A stretch of 64,000 nt of DNA from Ehretia macrophylla (lineage: Eukaryota > Streptophyta > Magnoliopsida > Boraginales > Ehretiaceae): contig CM075765.1 of assembly GCA_037974665.1 (NCBI GenBank), forward strand, positions 6,329,501 to 6,393,500. The letters are read 5' to 3'. The position numbers and the translations under genes are program-made. Under the pieces are notes generated by a model. It was not told where the DNA came from. It did not search any database and saw nothing but the letters and a program-made list of their open reading frames with translations. Shown in pieces: positions 23,655-35,529 of this stretch (within the stretch, counting starts at the first letter, position 1; every line of letters starts with the position of its first letter).

Positions 23655-25060
23655 ATGATTATCCAACCTGGGGCCAATGATCATATGGCTTCCCCTTCTA
23701 CTTCATTGATAAATTGCAAGCAACTTAACGATCCCATTCCAATTCGATTGTCGAGTGGTGTTGCTGTTCCTATTTCATTTAGCGGGTCTATTAAGCTTAG
23801 TCCTTCTCTGAACTTAAATAATGTACTCCATGTTCCATCATTCAATGTTAATCTAATGTCCGTCAATAAGCTTACACAATCCCTTCAGTGTTCTGTTACC
23901 TTTTATCCTAATTTTTGCATTTTTTAGGACCTTGCAACAAGGAAGACGATTGGTTTAGGTAAAGAAGTCGGCGACCTCTATCTCTTCAACCAGCCTACTT
24001 CCCACTCCAACCAAGCCTTTGTTGTGCTTAATAAGGTCCTACTAGAAATCTGGCACCAACGTCTCGGACACATGTCCAATAATAGACTTCGCTGACTTTC
24101 CCGGGTTTTACCTAAAATTAATTTTGATCTGTCTTTATTTTGTGATTCTTGCTCTTTGTCAAAACAGACTAGGTTGTCATTTCCTACTAGTTCTATCACT
24201 ACTAAAAATGCTTTTGATTTAATCCATTGTGATAATTTGGGTGGTTATTCTACATCTTCGTTATCTGGTGCTCATTACTTTCTTACAATTGTAGATGATT
24301 TCTCACGTTGCACTTAGGTTTACCTTATGCGCTCTAAACATGAAGCATGCACAGTTATCAGATCCTTTTTTAACATGATTGAAAATCAATTTAGTTGTCA
24401 CATTAAGTGCATGCACTCAGATAATGGTTCTGAATTTTTTGTCCCAAAATATGACTTCATTTCTTCGTGATCATGGTGTTATTCAACAGAGTAATTGTGT
24501 TTCCAACCCTCAACAAAATGGAGTAGTTGAATAAAAACATCGTCACCCACTTAATGTTACTCGAGCACTTCGCTTTCAGGCCAATTTGAGTTCACCTTTT
24601 TGGGGAGAATGCATCTTAACAGCTACTTATCGTATCAATCGCATGCCTACCCCAATTCTTTTTGGCAAGACCCCATATGAAGTTTTGTTTAAAAAGCTGC
24701 CCCTATGTAGCCACCTATAGGTGTTTGGTTGTTTGTGTTATGCCACTAACGTCTTGCCCAAAGGAAAGTTTACTAGTCGAGGTCATCGTTTCACTTTCCT
24801 CGGTTATTCTCATGGTCAAAAGGCATATCGCCTCTATGGCCTTGATACCAAGAAAATTTTTACTAGTCGTGATGTGTTGTTTCATGAGTCTATTTTTCCC
24901 TTTTTTAACACATGATGCTTCTTTAATCTCTTCAAATCAACCTGTCCTACCCGTTGCTGCTCAAGATATAGTACCACCTGACTCACCACCATATCTCGAC
25001 CCACTTCCTGCTACTAACATGACTAGTCTGCCTACTCCCGATACGAGCAATGACCCTCCG
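23655..25060 (+). pseudogene. pol: protease and integrase, Ale-like element
   Basis: The protease begins IIQPGANDHM where D-S-G-A-N is expected, so the catalytic Asp is lost. The integrase zinc region is at about 24050-24170 (WHQRLGHMSNNRL, CDSCSLSKQTRLSF). The core has CDNLGGYSTSSLSG, TIVDDFSRC and the second Asp in HSDNGSEFF, followed by frameshifts. The C-terminal part is open at 24721-24915 (FGCLCYATNVLPKGKF, HRFTFLGYSHGQKAYRLY). The frame at 24662-25063 is a shifted reading of this region. Confidence 0.82.
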
Positions 25061-25987
25061 TAGCCTGTTCCACGTAAATCTACACGATCTCATCAAATCC
25101 CAGCTCACCTTCAAGACTACTATTGCCCCACGCTACCAACTTCGCCTACTACTCCACCGTTTGACTCACTGCTGACTCCTACTAAAGGTACTCGATTTCC
25201 TACGTCACATTTTCTTTCATATGATCATTTAAGCTCTAGTCATCATTCATTTGTTGTTGCCATCTCTTCGCAGCAAGAACCTACGACTTTTGCTTAAGCT
25301 GTGTAGGTTCTTCATTGGCGTGAAGCAATGGATGCTGAACTTGCCGCGTTGGAAGCCAATGGCACTTGGACTCTCGTTGATTTACCTCGTGGGCACCATC
25401 CAATGATGTTTATGGGTTTACAAAATTAAATAAAAATCTAGTGGTTCTATCGAGCGCTACAATGTCTCGTTGCCAAAGGTTACACTTAACAGGAAGGCTT
25501 GGACTATTATGAAACTTTTGCTCCTGTTGCTAAATTAACCACTATGCGTTGCCTTTTAGCAGTTGCAACTATTCGCAATTAGTCTCTCCATCAATTGGAT
25601 GTCAACAATGCTTTTCTTCATAGGGACCTTAATGAAAAAGTTTATACGAGTCTTCCACCTGGTCTTGGCAAACAAGGGGAGACACGTGTTTGTCATTTGA
25701 ATAAAATCCCTTTATGGCTTGAAACAAGCATCGAGGAACTGGTTTGACAAGCTTTCTTCCACTCTTCAGAATGCCAGTTTTACATCCTCCAAATTTGATT
25801 ATTCACTGTTTACTTGCAAAAGAGGTGACTCTTTCACAATCGTCTTAGTTTATGTTCATGACATAATCATTGCAGGTAATGATCCTTCAGCAATTACCCG
25901 CCTCAAGACTTTTCTCAAAAATAATTCAACATCAAAGATCGTCGGCAACTTAATTACTTTCTTGGAATTCAAGTGGCCCGTTCTAAA
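25061..25987 (+). pseudogene. pol: reverse transcriptase, Ale-like element (truncated)
   Basis: Motifs in order are [54 protein letters not shown] and [12 protein letters not shown]. The catalytic box is YVHD at 25851-25862, so the first of the two essential aspartates is His. The sequence stops within FLGIQVARSKK-type sequence, where the truncated 3' LTR is joined. Confidence 0.82.
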
Positions 25988-26177
25988 AAGATTGCTATCC
26001 CAAATTATCTTCAATTTGTAATTAACACACAGGATCTACTCCCTTATTTCCTCTGTATTTATTCTCTTACCTTGTATAGTCCGTTGACCCACTAATGTAG
26101 GATTGATAGAAGACATTGCTGTGTATATATGTCGTGTATATTCATCAATAATATCATAGGATTTCCAATCCTTTACA
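25988..26177 (+). repeat. 3' LTR of the Ale-like element, 5'-truncated
   Basis: Matches the 5' LTR from its ~14th base to its end (TTTACA at 26177). The first bases are replaced by RT coding sequence, with a short AAAAG overlap at the join. Confidence 0.8.
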
Positions 26178-26675
26178 TATTTTGAGATTTAGTTTGGTGA
26201 CTAAAAGAAATAATGGCGTCGATGAATGAAACATGCCTGAAAATGATAAAGAATATCCTGGAAAGATACATGGTCTTTGACTTGAGATCTAATTTGTGAC
26301 GCGTGTAAGGCTTGAGAGAAGGATAACAGATGAACCAAAAGTCCGTAATTTAGCATTGTTTGGTGTATCATTGAAGAGCATTTTATAAGGAGATTTGTTT
26401 TGAAGTGCAAGTGTTATTAGCCTATTAATCAGATACACTACAGTTTGACGGCCCAAAAGTCCGTAATTTAGTATAGTTTGGTGCATCATTGAAGAGCATT
26501 TTATAAGGAGATTTGTTTTGAAGTATAAGTATTATTAGCCATATTAATCAGATACACTATAGTTTGACGGGCTACTAACCAAAATTGTAGAGGCATCGAA
26601 GCATGAGAAAACAAAATTAAGGCTGTTTCTATTGTGTGACGATGGCGCTTCTCAGCATTAAAACGCAATTAGTTT
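26178..26675 (-). pseudogene. pol: copia A: integrase C-terminal half
   Basis: The - strand reads EKRHRHTIETALILFSHASM, PLQFW, VYLINR, KSPYKMLFND and KLRTFG, the copia integrase region after the catalytic Glu. Part of it is duplicated in tandem (26335-26571). It is continuous with the integrase core at 26823-26940 once the inverted piece at 26676-26822 is taken into account. Confidence 0.78.
26335..26571 (-). repeat. 118-bp tandem duplication in copia A integrase
   Basis: Copies 26335-26452 and 26453-26571 differ at a few bases plus one inserted base. Both encode the same integrase motifs (KSPYKMLFNDTPN and relatives) on the - strand. Confidence 0.88.
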
Positions 26676-26822
26676 GACACTTATCCTGCAGTTTTAGAAA
26701 ATTTTAAGTGTCTAGTGGAACGCTGTTTTGACTCTTCAATTCAAACCATTTATTCTGACGAAGGTGAGGAGTATATTGGTCTTCAGCCATTACTTATCAA
26801 ACATGGCATTCAACATACCTTA
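26676..26822 (+). pseudogene. inverted fragment of copia integrase core
   Basis: On the + strand it reads VLENFKCLVERCFDSS, IQTIYSDEGEEYIGLQ and KHGIQH, the copia core around the second catalytic Asp (SDxGxEY). Both neighbours are copia A integrase on the - strand, and exactly this part is missing there, so a local inversion is likely. Confidence 0.72.
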
Positions 26823-27299
26823 ATTGTAAAATGAGCCACAAAAATAACATAAAATCGAAAGTTGTCAAAAAAAGTAATTGGGGAAAGACCCCATATATTA
26901 GTGTATATTATTTCTAAAGGTTTCGAGCTAGACACACCAAATGGGAGTCTATGACTATTATTACAAAGGGACCGAATTACATGTATTTAAAACTGACTCA
27001 GACACCGTTAAAAAAAAACTAGAAATAATGTGGATGAGTCATAGATGCAGACTACTAATAGACTGTCGCTAAAAACAGTTTTTCTATTTTAATTAAAATA
27101 CGCGAGTTGGGATTACCTAATAGGGAATTTGGATGAGTCAATGATGCAGACTACTAATAGAGGTTCCCATTACTCTGGCTTTTGACGAGAACTGACTCCA
27201 TTGTCCGATCCTCTACAACAAAAAAATCAGGAAAGAATTCAGTAGATGTGTTATGAGTTTGAGAAAATTGTGAAACAAAAACCAAATTTTGTTTAATAC
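26823..27299 (-). pseudogene. pol: copia A: integrase core N-terminal part and pre-integrase region
   Basis: The - strand at about 26825-26935 reads SKPLEIIYTNIWGLSPIT and FRFYVIFVAHFT, the start of the integrase core; Asn stands where the catalytic Asp is usual (HTDIWG). The rest up to 27299 is decayed. It contains two ~31-bp near copies (27032-27062, 27131-27162). Confidence 0.65.
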
Positions 27300-28336
27300 A
27301 ACACAAAGCACGTCATTAAGAGCAAAATGAGTTGAATGAGTGATTAAATGAGACGACACAGTGTGGGGTAATTGTAAGGCCAATACTATCACAACCTATT
27401 AGAACACCGTCATTGCCCCCATATTCAAAAAAGAATAGCCAGATTCTGGAGATTTGAAGTAATATGACGTGATGAACCTGAATATCTATCAACCAATTGT
27501 TGGTGTAGGAGGGGGAGTCCATGAGTCGTATATTTAGCCTGAGGAGCAAAAGGTTGATGCAAACGCGAGCGATATTAGATTCGTAGTGCATTGGTTGGTG
27601 GTGAGGAATGCCAACTCTAATTGCCTTGGCATTGGCCTATAGAAGAATCAAATCCACTACTATTAGATTGATTAAAATGGAATTGAAATTGTTGGAACTA
27701 CGTCCCTTCCCAGTGCCTTTGTGAGCAAGTTGTGCTGTGATGAGCACTTGTTCTTTTCGCACTTCATCACAACGAAGATAAGGTTCGTGGTGTAGGAGCT
27801 TTTTAAGCTCCTAAAAAGAAATTTGTGTACCGTGAATAAGTTTATCATCACCCAAGGGCCAAGGGAGACCTTGCAAGTGCAAGTTCGTCTGTGATTGTTT
27901 TAATAGAACGCATAAACTCCTTTCGCCTTCTCGACAAGGCTATTGCGAAGATCATAGATACGTATCTTTGACGTGTTTGCATACGAAATGCTTAACTTTT
28001 CCCACACTGCAGAAGTCATGGTGGCCATTGTAACAATGGACGCGATATGGGGCTCAACAGACGCCAGAATAGCGTGGCATAGGAAACTATCTTGACGAGT
28101 CTAATAAAGATACGATAGATTTAGAACAGTAGTGCCTTTGACAGTAATGGGTTTAGATGGGCACGACAATGACCCATCAATATACCCCATAAGATCACAG
28201 CCGAATAAAAGAGTAAGAAATTGAGCACGCCAAGTTGGAAAATTTGTCCCATTAAGTTTTGGCGGTAACTAAACGGAAGCACTAATGGCAATGAGTGTTG
28301 GTGTTGTCTTTGTAGCAACCGAGATGAGAGTGTTTG
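27300..28336 (-). pseudogene. gag: copia A: gag and protease
   Basis: The protease at about 27380-27500 (- strand) reads NNWLIDIQVHHVI, then EYGGNDGVLIG and GLTITPH. The usual D-T-G-A-T-H-H is D-I-Q-V-H-H, so the catalytic triplet is damaged. The gag upstream, to about 28330, has LNGTNFPTW-type and AQFLTLLFG motifs in mixed frames. The gag N-terminus is cut at 28336 by a gypsy LTR. The 5' LTR of copia A was not found. Confidence 0.75.
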
Positions 28337-28699
28337 TGTCACGCTCCAAAAATTTGCCACAAAACATTTAAGGACGTGATTGTCATAAGTCTAAAAAATT
28401 AAAATTTTAAGCCTACAAGGCTCATTCACTACAAAAAAAAAAAATACATCCACAGCGATTTTTTCTCTTATTCGCGGCGGTTTATAACTCCGCATATGTA
28501 TAGGCAGCAGTCTTAATAATCGCCACAAATTTGTCTGTCGCAAATACTATAGGCGGCGGTTGTTTAAACCGCCACCTATAACGTTAATAGGGGCGGTTTC
28601 AATAAACCGCCGCCTATAGTCCATTAAATAGAATTGATGCTTGGATACCATAGGCAGCATTTATCAAACCGCCACCCATAGCCTTTTTTTTTTTTGATT

Positions 28700-31600
28700 C
28701 TGGTTTTTTATTGTATTTTTTATTTTTTTCAAATATTCTATATTTTGTGCTTATTAGATAATCAAGAACATTGAAGGCTATATAGAGAATATTAATGGCT
28801 ATACAAAGAAGAAAAATTGCTCATAAAAGTAACATTTATTCAATAGTTTCAAAATATACCATAAAGAAAATTACATAAAATAGTCATATGCTCTGTACAA
28901 AAAGCCAACTCAAAATTGAAGACAAGAATCTGAAAAATCCAACTAGTTTTTTGTTCTCAACTGACGAACAACCTTTCTTCATTCCACAAAATAGAAAGGG
29001 CTGGACTTTAAGATTAAGAACTGCTTCACTGGCAATTAAGAGAATGGAAGAAAATTAGTCATGACAACAAATAAATCTAATAGAGTATCCTATTTGTTAC
29101 AACTTATAAACACATAGTACTATAAAATTTCATTCTCTAAAACAACGAATCTCATTTCAACATACAACACAGTAAGATGCATGTCAAAGTTTTTATAATC
29201 AATAATAATGCATGTAATAAATTAAAAGTTTAGCTAGCTCATGAACAAGTTAGATATTTCTTTTAGGCTCTTTAATACTGATTCTGAATCTACTTGAAAA
29301 CATACATATCCACAAGTTGTTTAAAGGGTGCATGTATGACCCTGTATAACCTGTAGTACATTTTGGTCAAAAGATGGGTAAAGTCGAAAAGGGCTAGAAC
29401 AAAATAGAGTTTTTTTAAAGCTATCATTCAGTTTTTGGACTAGAGTGGAAACATTAATAGCTGAATCCTTTTGAACCACTGACATACACAGACCAAATTG
29501 ACATCAGAAACAAATGCAATTAGAAGGTGTTGAGTATCCTAATAGTAGCACCTGTAATAGCAATATATTAACACCCAATATATTAATAGCTGAATCCTTT
29601 TAGATTCAGGAACACTACCTCCTGTCAATATGCTAAAAGAATGTAAATAAGTCTTTAGTATTTCAATTGTTTAGAAGTGAAAAGAAATTGCCAATAGTCG
29701 AGAGTTCACCTTTTTTTGTACAGGAATATGAATTCTCATTGATAAATGAATATACTTTTTCTTGTGCTAACATATAACCATTGATTGAGATGAAAAGAAA
29801 CAAAAAAATTTAAGTACTTCTAGCAGCACCAAGGAAATGTTTTCTGATTTCAATAGTAAGCATTCACTTAATCACACTAGTTATTCATTCGTCCCTCTTA
29901 GCAGTTTACTACAACTTTTAGCCTCATGATAAAACTACAGCAGTCAACACCTCACAATTTGCTAAAAAGACAATCCTACTATCCTATGCATTAAACATAT
30001 TACCACCAAAGCAAATGCACACGAATCATTGACCATATGTCAAGAAAACATATGGAAATTTCAGATCACATGTCCAAACAAGACAGATCACTCTGCATTA
30101 GACGAAGAAAAAAAAATTTTTTGCTCAAAATACAATGATATGATAGGCAATATATCAATATCTATAGTTAAGCATCTCAAGTTACATAATTAAAATGCTT
30201 TGTATAGTCAGTTTGAAGTGAAAGAAACTAGAGTTTTTCTGACAGTTGACAAGCCTATATCACTATTATCAAGTTACATAATTAAAAGCATTGAAAAATT
30301 TAGACAACAAAGGAGCACATATCTCTCAAATATCTCAACCACTCTAAAATACCTCAATTTATGGAGTTGAAGTTGAACCTATCTTAGTTCTCCAAGCTGC
30401 TAAACACAACCAAAAGAAACATTAACATCGAGTAAATATTGTAGCTATTAACTCGGGCGGTTTATTATATAACTAATGATACTAATAGAATTAGCATTTT
30501 AACGAGCAGATATTCATACTTAAGTAAAAATCAGAAAATAAAGAAACAAGTTACAGACAATATGACAAAATGAGAGACTGTACCTTTTATTTTCCCTCAT
30601 ACGTCTCTCTTCTCGGTTTGTCCCTAATCCATATAATACAAAAACTGAACACAAATTTGCCATGGTGGAAACTATGAGATTTAACATCATGGTTCAAACT
30701 TGAAACCGTTTATTAAAATTGGTCACTACCTGACCATTACACCCTACTCTACCCGGCCAAAGAAGCCTGCCATATAATTTGACTGATTACTACTGCTTAT
30801 TACTAGTCAATTAAGACACCATAAAGCTAACCAAGAGACCATTGGCAAACATGGAACACATCTAGTTGACTGTTTTGAAATGTCCACTACATGTAACTCA
30901 TTAGGAGTTCCTCAATAAAAACTATACAAAGCCAATCATGAGAAGTCACAAATTAGTTACTAGAGAAATGATAGATCAATGATTAAAATTTCAAAATGAA
31001 GACAGCTCAAGCCTAAGTTTCTGAATTCAAGAGAGAGTTAATAACCTCCATCTGATTTGAGAAAACAAACATTATTCTTTCCCCTTTTCCCCACAAAAAT
31101 ATACTATTAATCAGATATGACATATGGCATGTGATTTCTTTCGATTGAAAATTGATAAATATCTTTACAACATAAGAGCAGATACTTGTTAATTAAGAAA
31201 TTAACTCTTCTTTTCAATTTTAATTATAGACAAATAAGCACCTCATCCAAGACGGCTATGCAGAAAATTGAACAACATTTGCAAGGGCAGAGAGGAAGAG
31301 AGCAAGTTTATACACTCCAAGAGGCTTCTAGCATCATCTATTTAAAGGAATGATTAGCAATTTCATATACCAGAAAGGAAAAAAGAAAGGTGTTCAGAAT
31401 CTAAAATTGACTAATGACCTGAACAAAGAAAGCAAAAGCAATCTTAATAACACATTTTCCATAGTGAAATTAACCCTCTTCCACTTCTTTAAAGTAGCTA
31501 TATTCTCAATTATACATACACACACAATTACACCACGCACACATATAAAGAAAAAATTACACATACACACAGACATATATACATAAGCTCTAGGGATTAA

Positions 31601-31800
31601 CAAATATATACATATATACATATAAAATGGAGCAGCCAAATTTAAAAAAATAAATTAATTAAGATAACAAATTATACATATACAAGTTTGAATTTGGGGT
31701 TTCAATTACCGAAATTCGAAATCTTCAAATTGGGAACCCTAACTAGCTGAACAAGTTTCCCAATTTGGGGTACCTGAAAAAGAAAAAAAAGAATTAAGAA
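28700..31800. other. interior of CACTA element, nothing coding recognised
   Basis: AT-rich sequence of about 3 kb without a convincing reading frame on either strand. It may be decayed transposon or captured host non-coding DNA. Confidence 0.5.
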
Positions 31801-31825
31801 AACAAAATAAAAATATACATACATT

Positions 31826-31828
31826 TAT

Positions 31829-31861
<33 letters not shown>

Positions 31862-31902
31862 CATATATATATGTTTGATTTCATTTTTTTAAAAATTTCT
31901 TG

Positions 31903-31967
<65 letters not shown>

Positions 31968-31976
31968 TGTGCGCGC
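31826..31976. repeat. AC/AT/GT microsatellites
   Basis: An (AC)n run followed by (AT)n, then at about 31905-31976 a compound (AT)n(GT)n tract ending GCGCGC. They lie next to a G-rich stretch within the CACTA right half. Confidence 0.95.
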
Positions 31977-34833
31977 AAATCTAGGTGATTAGAAGTGGAA
32001 GGGGGAGATGGGTGGGGGTATGGGCAGATGCGGTAGTGCTCCATTATGGAGCAAAGGTGGAGGAGAACGGGTTTTGGGTGGGGGTAATAGTGGCTCTGGT
32101 GTGGGGAGGTGTGGAACGGTTTTTTTGGCTGAATAAGAAAAATTAAAAACGAGGGGTGGGGGGAGTTGTATTTTCAATTGAAGTACTTTTAGCAGTTTTT
32201 CCTTATAACCGCTGCTAAAAGTGAAATTTTCGCGACAGTTTCTTAGAATCGCAGCTAAATAGGGACTTTTAGCGGCAGTTCAGGTAACCACTGCAAAAAA
32301 TGAATTGTAAAACACAATTCGCGGCGGTTCAGGTAACCGCCACAAAAAAAGTGTCGTCGATGTCCTTATTTTTTGTAGTGATTCCATTATAAAAATTCAG
32401 ATAACCTCAAAATAGTATTCTCAATACTAATCCTTAATAACTAAACCATGAATCAATATACATTGAAACATCTCCAAAACTAATAAGTAAATGAAATACC
32501 AATAACTAATATTCTCATTTCAAATCTTCGAGCAATTAATTCAAAATACTTTCTCCTTTTAATCTGCAAGAAAGATTAGAAACTGAAGAATAAGCAGATG
32601 GCTCAGTAAGCAAGATATACTCCCAAGGGTTAAGCGAAACAATATGAAGCAGTAATAGGGTGAAAACATACATACGCTGAACGAGTTTTTAAAATAATAA
32701 TCAGGAACAATAAATCTAGAGAAACGAGAATAAGAGCTAAATAGACCATTACAAAGTGAACCATAAGACAATAATTGAAGGTACGATATCATAAGATCTT
32801 AATAACCGTAAGAAAATACAATGAAGAAATGAAAAATCACGGTTGAAATTAAATAGAACTTTCGATAAACTGAAAGAAACAATATAGATCGAAAATGAAT
32901 CAATGATAATCAATTTCTTAATAGACTATTCAAATTTGATAGAAAGTAATAAACATAAAAATTCTTATTTCAAAAAAATTATTGTTTCATAATCATAGAA
33001 AACACTTTCAAAACTCTCTCTTACAATAATCATAACTTTTAAAGGAAATATCATTTTCCAATTTAATGTATTACATTTTCTTTCAATATCTATAACTTTA
33101 AAAAAAAAAAAAAAATCATTTCATAGCAATATGAGCATGTACCATATGCTCTCTTTCAAAAAAATAATACGATAAATAACATTCATTTCTATTCATGTTG
33201 TGACTGCATTTATCTGTGCAGCACCGGTCATATAGTCAATCAATGGTGGGTACAAAGTCCACAAAGCTATGAGATATCACAAATAGAAACGGTGCACCAC
33301 AATAAAAACGATCAATAACAATAAAGATAATAATGTGTCGACTATTACCCCGTCGACTAGGATTAAAATTTATAGTGTTTAATCATCCCTAGAGAAGGCA
33401 CATCACTTTCAAAACTTTTCTAAAATCAGTCAATAGCTTTTAAACATTACATTTATGAAATCAGTCAATAGCTTTCTATCATTCTCTTTATTCAAAAACA
33501 TTCCTATAAGAAATAAATATTTTTGAAATAAAATAATTTTAAAACCTCTCTATGACACCAAGATGCCTTTAAGATAAAGCGGTTGTCAGCTTTAATGCCC
33601 ATAAACCAGATTTCATGAACTAAGATAGCGTTGGGTCATATAAAACAAATTTAATACAAATAAAATAACTTTAATGTGTATAAAACATATTTAATGAGAG
33701 AAGGACAACTTTAGCACACATAAACAGATTATTGTAAAGAATAATGCTTGACGAATCATTAACTTCTAAGCTTTAAGCCTGGCTTTGAGAAAGAGGGATC
33801 ACAAGAACGGCATATAGGAATGATAACTAAAGCATTCAATAATAAGAAAAAGATTTAAAGTTTTAAAACCATTTGACCGCCCAATTAAAATCTTGGCTTT
33901 TTATTTTTTTTATTTTTTCCCAAGATCGTTACAAAATCTGATGTCTAGAAGGCAACTTTTCAGAAAAAAGCTCATATAGAATACAAAGCTCAAGAGAACA
34001 GATAAAGAACAACATCAAATAAGATTCAAGAGCAAAGGAACCAACAACTAAGTACTTTTAAGGGCTGAAACTCAATGACAATCAAGAATTAAAGGTTGTG
34101 AAATCATCATAACAAGGATGATAAATGAATAATTTTTTTTTTTTTTGCAGTAACAAAGGCAAACTAAAATAAGTATAATAAAAGCATAATTGAAGACAAT
34201 GAAGTAAACCATGAAAAGAGGGTCACTAAGAAGAGGTAATCTCACTTACCTTTTATCGGAAGCCTAAAAAGTAATCATATTTTTTTTCACTGCCAAATCT
34301 GTAGGACAAAACACATGCTATTAAAGGATGCTTCAATGTTATCCACTATTTGGCTGCACGTTTTCTTTCCAAACAAATAATTGGAGTCATTTGTTTGCAA
34401 CTAGAGTGAAAGCAAAATAATTATGTGTCACTTTTTCTGCTAAACAAAAATATAATGGACATCCTTTAATAATTCCCCTACAATAACTTCCCTCAACTCC
34501 CTTCGTAACTTCCCTCAACTCCTTCGTTAGTTTCAAATTCCTATTTACAATAGTAGAATAACTTCCTCAAAACACTTGGCATACCAGAATGGTCTAGTTT
34601 TCAAATTCTAAACATAGCTACAACATTTTGGGATATTACATTCTCTCCTTCTTATTAAAGTTTCGTCCTTGAAACTTATATTTCTCAATAGACAACTTCA
34701 AGCTTAATAATTATCGAGTCAAGACTCTAATTTCTATGAATTCAACTCCAAATCATAATCAAACATATTCTCACAATATGAATTAAAAGTACTACAATAA
34801 TATTAAAAGCACCCAAAATTTGGGGGTATTACA

Positions 34834-35529
34834 TTCTTCCCCTCTTAAGAAAAAAATTCATCCTCGAAACTTCATTCTCCTTCATTTAATAAGGTCTGAA
34901 AATTATTCTTGATGTCTTCCTCATATTTTGAGTAGTTTCTACCATTGGATTTACACAAACTAGAAAATCTTACGCCCAAAATACTCTGATTGAAATTGGC
35001 GAAGAGAACAATAATATAATTGATAGTCTCCTCTTAAATATGTGAAGCTTTCATTCCAATTCTTGAGGATGGCCTAAAACTTTATTTTCACAAAGATAAA
35101 TGTCACAAGAAAAACAAGTCAATTTTCCTGCAAGATATCAAAAAAGAACCATGCCTTTTATCCCCAAGATCTCAATAGTTTAGATATTCTGCGATTTTGT
35201 AATTGTCCAAGCTTACTACTACGTGAATCAGTATCACCTTTAGTAACACTGAAACTTATATAAGCCTTGCACGAAACTTCATTCTTGCACATCGCTTGAC
35301 TCTCATCTAGCTTCATGCTTGGGTCCACAAATACAGCCAAGGAATTCATATAAATCCATAATTTCAACAATCAAATTTACTTTTATTGACACATCTGATG
35401 ACCCCTTCCACCTTTAACATATCCATGAATTATAGTTAGAGTATGATGATCATTCTTATTGAATCAATGTACTTCTTCATTTCCAAAGTCGTCCATATTT
35501 AGCGAATTTGATCGCAGCCTAGAGGACCA
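34834..35529 (-). pseudogene. gypsy 3' internal end (integrase tail), decayed
   Basis: The first bases (34834-34880, - strand) are a purine tract preceded by a frame reading like FEDEFF, the usual coding end next to a gypsy polypurine tract. Further upstream only weak matches to an integrase/chromodomain tail are seen (for example YEEDIKNNF). The rest, to 35529, is not recognisable. The Angela-like element is inserted at 35530. Confidence 0.45.

Larger units (their letters stand above)
23142..26177 (+). mobile_element. Ale-like Ty1/copia element, internally deleted
   Basis: A short-LTR copia element inserted in copia A in opposite orientation. It has a 196-bp 5' LTR, primer site, a stub of gag, protease, integrase and part of RT, and then directly a truncated 3' LTR. 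RT C-terminus, RNase H and the polypurine tract are missing. Flanks TACTT (23137-23141) and TATTT (26178-26182) are a 5-bp duplication with one transition. Short LTRs and integrase motifs fit the Ale/Retrofit group; that is inference. Confidence 0.82.
28427..32380. mobile_element. non-autonomous CACTA transposon, 3,954 bp
   Basis: Ends are CACTACAAAAAA on the left and TTTTTTGTAGTG on the right, flanked by the 3-bp duplication ATT (28424-28426, 32381-32383). Both arms (28440-28690 and 32170-32370) carry repeated palindromic units of the type GGCGGTT...AACCGCC, typical of CACTA subterminal repeats but unusually hairpin-like. No transposase or other protein was recognised, so transposition would need an enzyme supplied elsewhere. 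Short frames at 31350-31586, 31394-31639 and 31989-32177 look accidental. Confidence 0.88.
28337..34833 (-). repeat. gypsy 3' LTR, interrupted by a CACTA element
   Basis: The left edge TGTCACGCTCC (28337) and right edge GGGGGTATTACA (34833) are TG...CA ends. A - strand polypurine tract follows at 34834-34846, so this is the 3' LTR of a - strand gypsy element. Without the CACTA element it is about 2.54 kb. It interrupts copia A gag. The matching 5' LTR was not found in the window. Confidence 0.62.

Noticed and set aside
24662-25063. 133-residue open frame as a separate protein
   Set aside because: It is a frame-shifted reading across the integrase C-terminus of the Ale-like element; real motifs sit in the overlapping frame at 24721-24915.
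28427-32380. plain MITE or Mutator origin for the 3.95 kb element
   Set aside because: CACTA termini, a 3-bp duplication and subterminal repeats identify it as a CACTA element.
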